A stretch of DNA of 64,000 bases, from positions 72,782,678 to 72,846,677 of the forward strand of contig OX104134.1 in assembly GCA_944470555.2 (NCBI GenBank), given 5' to 3'. Every line of letters begins with the position of its first letter. Positions within the stretch are counted from its first letter, which is position 1. This stretch comes from Heterobilharzia americana (taxonomy: Eukaryota; Platyhelminthes; Trematoda; Strigeidida; Schistosomatidae). This document shows, one piece after another, positions 40,801 to 52,800 of this stretch. The translations under genes were made by a program, and so were the position numbers. The notes beneath the pieces are model-generated. The model did not search any database and was not told where the DNA came from. It saw only the letters and a list, made by a program, of their open reading frames with translations.

Positions 40801-43800
40801 CTAACCCATGGATTCTAAATCTAGTCACCAAAAAATGGTATAACTGCAATGTACCTTGACTATCCTAAAAACGAGTCAACATGCCATCGATTCGCATTGT
40901 CACATTTGTAATGTAGTTCAATGTCTGTAAAAAGGTTTGTTCAATGATAAACTATTATCACCTTAACAAACCTCATAACCGCCATCTAGTTGTTATTCAT
41001 TTTCAAATTTTCCGAGTCATTTACAATATACATGCCCTTAAAATATGTTATCGTATAAGGTGTATTTTACTTGCGTAATCCCGCGTAGTATATTAGAAGA
41101 AATAACAAAATGAACAAATATTTTGATGACTTTTTTATTTGTTCTAATATACTACACCGGGTCTACACAAGTAAAATACATCTTATACGATGAATCCTAC
41201 TAACTCGGTGCCCAAGTTTTTTCCACACCATCAGTCCACTATTGGTCAGGATACGTTTTAAAACATGTTATAAATTATTGCATACATTCATAGACCTCTC
41301 AGTTTACCATTAAAAGCCTTAACAAGTACTGTAGAATTCACAGGTTTTCGAAGTGCACAACTTTGCCAACTTCTAAGCAATGAAATTATACTGCACTTTT
41401 GATCAACAACAATTATGAGTATACATAGTCATACTATGCATGTTGCACCGACTTGGTTACTAGATTCGAACAGTACAGTACAGTACAGTACACAGGGTTA
41501 TTGACAGTCATTAAACTGTAATAAACTTATAAGCTTATTCATTCCGAAACGAAACTTATTGACTTGACTTTTATTCTCAAATTGTCTCATAGGTGGCGTT
41601 GTATGAAATTTTGATTTGTTTGCTTTACTGCTGAATATTTTTAGTTTTTGTAAGAATGCTCAAGCTATGGAGTGTCATCTCGAAACAATCAAATGACTTT
41701 CTGCTCAATGTTTAGGTCTGTCTGGTGAAACCTATTGTTACGTCGTAGTGTTGTCTAAGCATTTTCTTTGTTTCAGTAGTATAGTCCAATAAAGTCTTCT
41801 TAATTTTGCACAGTTTTGGCACATAAATTGTGTTGTTGCACTGCTCATGATTATGGTTGAATGATTAGAAACTGATCACTTGTCCACAAACTTGTAGTTT
41901 GTATTAATGCCTACACCACTGGGCTACGTTTACACTTTAGGTTGTACACCTGGTATCACTATACTAAATTTTCTTCAAGCTGTTGATCCTTTTTGAAGTG
42001 ACCAATGATATTTTGATTTCTGAAGTTACTAGATCTGGTAACTTTTCTCTATGGAATGGGTCACTTACAACTTGTCATTTTGTCCTATGTCTTTAATTGC
42101 ATTCCGTTTTTTTATTACAGGTCATACTTAGATTATATGCGTCATCTCATCTTTTATTGGTCATACTGGGTCAGTCTGGCGGTTGTCTTGGTCACTGGAG
42201 TTGTTTGGATCACATTGTTTTGCTTAGGCTATATGATACTGAGTTTCATATATCTATGGATGGGGTTGAATGTCATGCTAAGAAAACGAACTAATCTAAT
42301 CAACTCGTAAGTTTTAAGTGGGGTTTTGGTAATCTGTGTGTCATTTGCCACTTTTTTTATTCAAATTGTTTTTGTATATTCCTGTAAGCATCTCTGATTG
42401 ATGTAGTTCGAATTTCGAAGAGAATATAGTTTCACCAACAGCTATAGACACCTTAACGTTTTAGGACGAGTTATGTACAGCATAGCTCTTTTTTAAAGTT
42501 CCTTCGGCCAATATTGTCTACAAAAACCACAACTGTTTTTGGATAAAGCACGACAAACACTCAAAATGTATGTTCATTTGTGACACACCATATAATTATG
42601 GTGATTCTTTAATCTCAGCCTTCTACGTTTTATAAAGTTTCATTGCTAATAGGATACTCATGTATAGGTTTGATGATTGAATTAAAAACTGAAACCTTGG
42701 TCGTGTCAGTATTCCAACAAGGTGCCCCTTAGTTCTGGCCTATATCTTGTGAATGAACTAAAAGACTCAACTGTTAGCCAAGAATCCACTTCACTTCAGT
42801 CATCAAGAGTTTTTTCTTACCATCATTGCATCACAGCTGTATTATCTTCTTGACTTGATACAAATCACTGATACAAGACTCTTAGTTCCTTTTTAGTCTG
42901 TTTATTAGGAATGTCACGCAGTGGAACGGTACTACTTACTGGATAACGTTTCGGACATAATTTATTGTCCATATTTATATCACCTGATTTAATGGAATTA
43001 GAATCTACTGCAGTGCCCTAGTTTTACTGCTATATTAAAGATTCTTTATTTACATACAATGGTTTTTATAGAATTTTACTTCATAGTGATGACGTCAACA
43101 TCAGGAGTCAGTACATTTTTGGGAATAGTTGAAATTCTAATAGGTCATGTGAAACAACTGTCTCACCACTGTCCTCTCTGTTTCTCACTACCTCTTTTCA
43201 TTTTAGCGTCTAATATATTTACATATATAACAACGTGATCTGATTTGTCACCTTTTACTATTCAAACATTGAATGACTTGTACAGGGTTTTTCTCTGAAG
43301 AAGCGATTTCCACGAAATTGCGAGACGTTAGAGATTTATTTTTCTGCCTCATTGGGATTTTACAAATATACTTCGTTTATAATCCATTTACCCAACACTC
43401 AACTTATTCAACTCTATCAGGTCAATATTCAATCCTGATGTCTGTAGCTGCAAGCTATGTTACAGTTCAGTTAAATTACCCAACGTATTTTCCCTGTTTT
43501 TAAGAAATTGTAGTTAAGTCTCAGTTTCATTTAATACCATCATTGTTATTGCGCATTTATGCTCGAACTAATCACATGTTACTTTTTATACTTTTTAGAT
43601 GGAACGTTATTATTGGATATAATTTTTGTGTGATTTTGGCTAAGTGTAGTCTTCAACTCATGGGCTGTGTTTATTGGTCCCGTATGGCTGATCGATGTTG
43701 GTTGATACAATTGTTCGGCGTGCAATGTATGAATCCCATGTCGTGGAATCATTTCCAGCTACCAAGTAAGTAATACTTAATCAAATGGTGTACATCCGGA

Positions 43801-46800
43801 AAGTTCATTTTATGTTAAAATTTAGGTGGTTAAAAAATACAGAATTAAAGTATAAGACTTTGTTGTCTAGGCATATGATTATTAATAATCGATTATGCAT
43901 TTAAATCCCCTGCTACCATACAAGGTGAAGGTATCATTCAGATTAAAAACAATCTCCGTGTTACATCGTTTATTAAATGAACTTCTGTATGACCTTAGAA
44001 TTACAATGAAACTGCCTCTTCATATAGCTTTCTGATTATTCGAGTGTATTCTTTGTTTTTTCACATACCAATAATGGTGAGGTGATTTTATATGTGCTTT
44101 AAATCATCGATTGAAACCAATTTCTGAGCTGTTAAGCTGTGCTTAAAATAATGAGTTGATTATTAACTATATTATTACTGGTCAGATCTCAGGTAGACGA
44201 GTTATTACTATTCAGATGTCATTTGCTTACAAATTTATTTACTAACCGTATGTTGTTCTGCTTTCATAGAATATATATGGCGTACACTTCTCGTAAATAT
44301 TCTCTTAAATGTTTGTGCTACATCGTTTCTAACTCTGTCGAATGCTTTAGTTTTACTGTTAACTAGTACTGAATATTATATTCAGGTTAGCAGTTGGAGT
44401 TTATCACTTTCCATTGAGCAGCTTGATTTTAAACGAAAGTGGTATTTCACTTCTATCTGGATAGCCAGTTAGCACAATGTATTGGGTGTGTTTTATCGGT
44501 TCCTGGTTTGGATTCATAATCGTGTCTTGTGTATGACTTGATGCTATTTTGTAATTTTGATGCTATTTATCGGTCAACATCTGCATACTGTATTTATCTT
44601 CTATGTTATTTTCTAGTTGGATATGAAACATCATGTGCTGCTGTATCAAGCGGTTTGCATTGGGATGTCATATGCTTTATATTCATCCTATTTCAACGTA
44701 AAGTCTTCACATCTCATAGTTTCAGTCATGTATTCCTTGATTTGCAGGTTCAAAGTCAATTTGCTTCTCGGTGAGTTTTAGTGCTGATATCATATCCCTT
44801 TCGATTATAATCATTACCCTTGTAATTTCATTCTATTCCTTTGTCATAATCATTATTTGAAATGTTATGTAAATAAAGTTTAGTTTCTTTTATCCTTTGT
44901 ATTCTTTTGTCGCAGTGGTGCTTATCTTATCAATCGAAAGTTAATGCTGGCTATTCATGAACAAGCAATGGAGGAACAATACAACTTAACAAAAGTCCAA
45001 CAAAAAATCAATCGCATACAACAACGTCAAGAAGCATTTGGACGTAGTAATGCTAATGTTACGGAACATTACATAAGTAAGCTACTTTTACTGTTTCAAA
45101 GGCTATACCCTTAGTTAACAAGACTAAGGAAAGTAGATTATTAAATGAATGGTTACATGCTTAATAGACTACAAATTTGATGTATTCTAGTGTTATACTC
45201 TGCTGATACCTATAACTAGATGCTTTTACTTAATGCAGTCTACGATTTCAAAATAAATGTTTTCTTATTTTGTAGTATTTCCCGTGATTGAATCACTTAC
45301 ACTTCATTTAAACCTCCAAAAGGAAGAGAGTGAAGTTAGCACTTGCTGTCCTTTTCTTTATGTTGATATCAATTGATAAAGCAGAGCCCATACACATAAA
45401 CATTTAAGGTTTAGTCTACAACACTAGGGATTACAGCCTCAAAAAGAGACAGAACTTAGGTAGGTACGGTAAGTCAAAAAGTGAATGACATTTTTATTTT
45501 TTTGATGTTACTTTTGAATGGTGAAAATCAAAGTAACTGCACAACAATAATGCAAATACAATTTTTTCTAAGTTTTTTCATAATACATGAAGTATTATGT
45601 TGAAAAATAATCATCAAAGCTCCGAGTTTACCCTTTCCTTGCCTTATAACTGACCAAGTTTTATAAACCCTCTGTATGGCTATTTTCTTGGTTCACTTAG
45701 GAAGTGATGGGGGTTATAGGAATCTGCTTACATTAGTTAATTGCGCACAGCTGTGTAATTGGAGCATTTTATTACTACTCATTGATCCCCACCTTTTTAG
45801 CGATATTGAACTGGATAGTTGAATGGCTTTATGGATACTTAAACTTAAGGTTCCGCTAGTAACCCATTACTTGTGCAAAGTTACTGAGTTGGGGAATGAT
45901 TACGAAATCTGAAGAAATAGTGCATTGGACTTTCACGAATACTGTTCACAACCAATTCACTCATCTTTCATTGCCTCTGCACTACTTATTCCATCAGTTT
46001 TATACGTTACCAGTTATTATAAAACTGAATTCATACAGCACTGAAATATGCTGGGAATTCTAAACTGTATCAAAATAATTTCGAATGAAGTGATTATTTC
46101 AAGTTGTTATTCATCGAAGACTGACATCAGTTGGAGGAACAAAGGAAACCTGGGAGCACTGAACCGGTGGAGTCAAGCCTGATGGCCGTGAGGACAAATA
46201 CTCAACGATGACATTGGGTGGCGGTTTGCGCTATATCGTGAGCTAACAGAAGTTGGAAATATGGAGCATTGGATTCTGACCCAGTGGCTCAATGGTAACG
46301 CGCTGGTCGCGGAACCTGAAGGTCGCGGGTTCGATCCCTGCTGGTGGGGTCGTGGGTGCGCACTGCTGAGGAGTCCCATACTAGGACGAAACAGCTGTCC
46401 AGTGCTCCCAGGTTTCCTTGTTCCTCCAACTGATGTCAGTCTTCGATGAATAACAACTTGAAATATTTCCAAATCTCCACAACCCCCTCAAAATTGAAGT
46501 GATTATTGTTATAATCTTTTCAATTTAATGTATTTCTATTGTTATAGTGCTTCGTTCCGGTGATTACTATCTTTTCGAGGGTGATCCCGAAGAGGATGAC
46601 GATTTCGTAAATCGTGAAACACATATTATTGGACATGATAGTGATCATTCTGACAAAGATGATGCCAGTCCACCACCATCAATGATGCGCATGCGTGAAA
46701 GTAAAAATAACTTAAAGTGCCCGAGGTCAACTGTTAGTGAAGAGCCTGAAAAACAATTGACAACACCAAGTGCTACGGTTATGAATAGTCGTACGTCAAA

Positions 46801-49800
46801 ATCACAAGTTACTTTGGTACCCAGAGGGAAAAATTATTTACGAGATGTTTGGCCAAGTATTGACCCAAACGTTTTGGATATCCTTTCTAATTATACTGAT
46901 CCATATAGTACTATCAGGTAAGTAAAACTGTATAGATTTAAACTTTTAAAGATTTATCTCATAAACGCATCTTAGGTCATCCCTAATTTCAAAACATTTA
47001 GAAATTTAAACGGAGTAAGTAAAATTTGTCAAGTGTATATCCACTGATGTGACAAACATGTATTTATTCCTTTGGCTAATAGTTGGTTTTAAACATTATC
47101 AAAGCAACTGAACGAGTAATTTTAAAGGTCTCCAAGGATGAGCGTGTCTATACCCAGAACAAACTTTTCAAATGAAACGTTGTTATTGGTTATTTCAGTT
47201 TGAATATATGCAATAGCGTCGTTCTTGTCTCAATGTTAACACAGATGGAGTATAACAATCACTGGAGATACAGGTATTTGGCTAGCCTTTAAAGTCGCTA
47301 ATGACGAACGTGCTGTTTTGCTACAAATTCAAAAAAGCCTGTCTGTTGGTACTTGCACTTTTAAGTGATGTAATTGACTACTAAGCAAAAAGTCATTTCA
47401 TGAAATTTATGACTCATCGTCGTGTTAGTGTCCTCACTGTTCCACTTTTTTCTCTGTCTCTCTGCTACTTGCGCACAAAAGTTGTCATCTATGCTTTGAT
47501 TCAAGAGCCTAAGCACTGTTGATTTTCGATTATATATTGGATAAATTGTTAACTTTGGTATTGGGTAATATTGTCATTGCATGTCGGTGATGCAGTGTAT
47601 AGACAGGCTTGCCTGACCGTGAAACTGTTCCATGCTTTGTAAGCAGTAATATGATCAAAATCTTGTTTAGAAAAGAAAGAAATATTTGTCGGAGTTGTAT
47701 AGTTAGCATCTGTCTTTTATCACCTATTCTGTGGATGAGCATTGAACTTTGTTTTAAGTAGATAAAATAAATGTGAAAGCAGCTGTATTCATCAGCGTTT
47801 TTGAAATTCAGTCTTTCTCCTGTTCACCTACACCTTTTGATGTGCAGTGCTATCTGAAGTGGAATAAGGCTGGAAGAAGGTTAAGAATGACCCCACTGAG
47901 ACTTGACACAAGTCTTCGAATTGTCTAACTGTTGATCTGATCCGTATGGGGAGTTGTATACTGTCTTCTTGTGGTCCTAGGAGCAATACAAATGAACGGT
48001 TGTAGAGTATTGGTGATATGACTGAAAATCGTTCACCAGTGCAGACGTATTCACTGTTAGTTAATTGGAAACAATCAACAGGAAGCTCTGGACGTAGGTT
48101 TCGTGCTTGTGGCCACTCATCAGCAAAGTGTATCTGCAACCTCAAGAGAAGTGATGTCGCCTCTGAGGTTCGAACTCGCGTCACCAAGTGTTGCAGTCAG
48201 CGACGTTACCACTGGGCTCCTCAACCCGCGATTGACCTCCTGTAGGACTTGATCAGACATATTGATTGGTCACCGGAGGGCAACCAATTTTATGTTGTTT
48301 AGTCCGGAATTCTGATCGGTGCAGTGCAACGCACTTGGATCGATCTTAGTTGATCTCTGTGAACCTCCTAGCTTGGTGGTCACATTGCCAAATGATCGAT
48401 AGAATTCAGGCAGCATCCAGGATTAGACAACAACCAATCGGTGTAGATGTATTCACTCTTAAATTGTTTCAGCTTCCATACTCTTTTTCTATCCACTTGT
48501 TTATTACATACGTCTGTGACTGGTGGGAACTTCTACGTAGAATTCGCCTACTTGTTTGTCTCTGGGTCCTAAGTAAAGTCTCATATAGTGAACATTCATC
48601 ACCTACCTTCATTGAATGTAGAATAATATAACTTCCAAGCTTCAGCCGAAAGCACTTTTATCAGGGGTACTGTCATTGATTCATTTTCAAAATGAGTTAT
48701 GTTACTGTTACTGTATTCAAATCCGTGGTTGACTTTCATTCCACTTTTTCCTTTTCAGAAATGAACGCCGTCGTGGTCGTCCAAGTTCTCAAGGCAGAAG
48801 TGCTCTGGAATCTGAACAACATCGTGAACAACCTCAATTTCCTGACATGTACGAAGATTTTACCAATCCGGGACCTGCTTTAGGACATCGTCGTATGCGA
48901 TCTCATCCTGAGTTTCTGCGACGACACTTTGCTGACATCAAAAGAATATTAATTCTGTCGTACCTATACAGTCAAGTGAACATAATGCATTTGCTCCTAA
49001 CTCCTCAGCCTTACGTTCTACTCAGACATCTCCATCACCTTTTAATGAGCAAATAACCTATCGTACTGCTGAACGTCGGGATCTAAATGGACCTCCTATT
49101 CGGCATCGACCCCATGAAACACATAGGCGATTATTTTCAGCTTCTGAAGCCATATTCTCCAGTAAGGACCGTCCTAGCAGTCCAGAAAAGTGCACTATTG
49201 TCAAGAATGCTATTCGGAGCCATAGGAGACCAACAAAAATATCGTTATCAAAATCTAGTCCTCCTAAGGTTCGTTATTTTCACTGGAATAGTTCTTACGG
49301 GATTTCTCGTTATGTTTCATGTACTATTGGTTTTACTGGACCTGCATTGACCAGGATTTCTCTTCATAACAATTTCTTGTATCAGTTACTTTGAGATCAT
49401 TGTGAGCTAAAAAGAAATGTTTTGTGTAGCGATGAATTTTAAAGAGATTTTCTGCACATATTTCATGAAACTTTAAAACTTGTATATTTTTGCTTCTTCT
49501 TGATGGTGTTCCTGTTGAATTTTTGTTCCAACATACACTACAAGAAATATTAGAGTGCATTGATTTACTCTTATCCATGGTTCGGTTACATAATATGTAA
49601 AATATGCACATAATTACTAGAGTGATTCATGTGACTTAGTTCACTTTTAGATTGCAGGTGTTGACAGCACAATCTAAGTTATGGCGTTTGGTCTTAATGA
49701 CAGAAAGCTTGTTGACACGTAGATTAGAAGGAAAAGTGCAAGCATTTAATTCAAGATAATAACCGTGGTAACTGCTCAACACTGTGATATTCATTAGTAT

Positions 49801-52800
49801 ATAATAGTGATGAATAGGTTTTATACTTTGAGGTTAAAGTACACGCTCAATATTACGTAAACGTTTTTGATGCACCTTTTAAGGTCTAATATGAAAAAGG
49901 AGTTGAAACTTCATTTGTTGTTTCTCGAAAATGAGTGTAAATTTATATTTTTTATATTTTACTTAAACCAGTTTGATACTAAGTTAACGAATGATGTTGC
50001 ACAATCTAACCGTTTGCACTTATCCATAAACTTTGTTTACAAATTATTCTATTACCGTCCTAATATATTTGTTTTAATAACTATATTTAAATCCATAAAT
50101 GTTACTGAAGGTAATGTTAATTGACTAACTGGTGAATCTGAAATGTACACGTAAAGCAGCATATACTTTGATGTAATTGTTTTCAGCTGTCATAGGCTCC
50201 GGTGATGCAGAGAAAATTTCATGAGGTGCACACTGTTAGTTAACTGAGAGGGAAGCATACGTGATGAGGAAGACAGGAATAAATAGGGTAAGATATGGAT
50301 TTGAATTAAAATATAGGGAATACATCTGCGTCACTGTACTCAGGTTACTGACCGCCGATCTCATTTGTGTGACTTCAGTCAGTAATCTCGAATTAGTGTT
50401 CGACATTTGTAAAGTTTTATTTCATATTTCTCTCACTAATGATAGCTGGACATATTGAGGTGATTGGTAACTGAGTGCTAATCCATGTTAATTTTATTAT
50501 CGTCTAACTTTTTCGGATGTCTTCCCGAACTATTCTTAATATACATTAATAAAATTCTCTTTCAATACTATTCCAGGCTCTTGGACCAAGTACTGCCCAT
50601 GGCATCACTCAAAGCCAATCTTCTTCGTACGCCAATAAGACATCAAACATAGATCTTGACTGTATGGACGATTCTGGAAAAGCTCTGACTGTAACAAATG
50701 GTGGTGAATCTAAAAGAAATGATGTCATGTTCCCCGAAACAATTTCTCATAATACAATTGGTGTAACTTCACAAATCCATACTCCTCTTATTGCTGATCA
50801 GAATGCTTTTAGTTATACCTACTTTGACGATGGTCAGGAAGCAGATAGAGATAGTGACGAAGAAGATGATGCCAACCCTCCTTCAACGCCAAATACTAGA
50901 CTGAATCCTATTCAGTTGTTGAATCGTGCAATGGAACTTGGTGCTCTTTCAGCTGTGAAACAGTACAGACGCAGTCTACATGCCCACTCCCAAGGTCTAC
51001 GTCAGCGGGAACAAGTTGATGCATCTCAGCCTCATGTGCTATTAGGAAGTCAAGAGGGTTCGGTTATCGACGAAATGATGCCAACTGTAAGCCGTCAGTT
51101 TTTGTTATCATAAAGTTCAAGTTAGTTATTTCCCTAATTAGTATATATTCCGTGAATTTCAGTCCACACAAATAATATTTACGTAATATACCGGTGGTTT
51201 TTATTCGACTTTAGCGTTATCCCTTTCAACTGCTGTATAAATTTATAGTATCAAATCGATGCCAAAAAATATTTGTATTACAGCCTTACTTTACTGCAGT
51301 TTCCTTAAATTTTCTGCTGTTTATCAATGTTTGTGCGCCTGATGTGATATCTCTCCTCACACTAATGCAAGCATGAAACAAGGACTAATGATAAGCAGAG
51401 AAACATGTTCTTACAATGAATTCGAGGAGAAAAAACAAGTGTTCCAGGCAGACTAACTTTTTATCCACTTACTTGGCAACCAGCCGGAATACAAATGACT
51501 GAAATATATTCATGAGTATTTAAGTTCAAACACCGGAGTCATTATCTCTGAAGTAGTGATATTTCGTCTGTTATTTGATTCGATAATAATCCTTCGCTTC
51601 AAGTTGTTCTATGACCATTGCTAACTATTCGAACTAGGAAAACACTTTCTAGTTGCCAAAAAACGGACTATTGATTTCTCATAGTATTCCTTCACATTCG
51701 AATCTTATGCTAAATCGAACCACAGACATATCTTGCCAAAACTCTATAAATTCGAGCTATGGACGTTTGCTTCCTTATCAAACATTTTATTCACTTGACC
51801 GATGTGGTGAAATTTGATTTACGAGTACTCTAATAGTCAATGGCGGGTTCTCGCGAACTCGTTCGTGCAGGGATAGCATTAATTTGCATAGCAGAAAGCG
51901 CACTTGTCAACTGAATGCCATTCAACAGCCGTATGCATGCTGCTCGGCTAAATGATTCTGAACGGTCTCGGAGATACCGTTAGACTCACTGATGTTTCAT
52001 GAATATAAGGATAAAACTTGTGCACTGTAGTAGAATACAATTCCATTTTTATTGATTTATTAGATTTATCACACAGCGTAACGGTATTGTTTACTGGATA
52101 AATCTAATAAATCAATAAAAATGGAATCACTGATGTTTATTCGTAGTCTCTGTCTACGCCCTGACAATCTGTAGTTCGGATGATGCAAAGGATGAATTCC
52201 ACGAGAAGCTGCTGTCTTTACTACAGAAAGCAAGACGTTCAGATGTAGTCATGATGATAGGAGACTTTAAAGCTCAAGTAGGGAAGCTGAGTCAATTGGA
52301 AAGGCATCTTGGGGGTATTTACAGAATTTCACACCAACAAACCGGCAATGGTGATTGTCTGTTACAGTTTTGTCCTGACAATCACCTGCTTCTGACCAGC
52401 ACTAACTTTAAGCATAAGAAGAAACACTGTCTCACATGATGTCCACCGAAATCAAACCAACGATGGACAGAGATAGATCACATTAATGTTATCACATTGC
52501 CGTCGTTGGAAAGGATCTGTAGAGGATTACCGCTATTTCTGGATTATCTGTTTGAACTCCAATGACTTATTCGTAAGGACACGTGATTCTTTACACCTTA
52601 CTGGTCACAGGAATGAGGTGGAAGTGAAGCATGCTGTGTGTTGGAATGTAAAATGCGAACGTGAAGTACGTATTTAGGGAAAGGATAGCTAAGCATCTAT
52701 TTGCGCGTGACAGCAATCCTCATTCTGATAAGGCGTTGTGTGATATACAGTCTCACCATCATCAAGATCAACATAGGACCAGGCATTACTGCGTAACGGT

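Noticed and set aside
44271..44382. Open hydrophobic frame KYIWRTLLVNILLNVCATSF with ag and gt borders between two Piezo exons
   Set aside because: It would leave in phase 0, while the following exon requires phase 1, and exons 43,599 and 44,617 already join in phase to give the family order.
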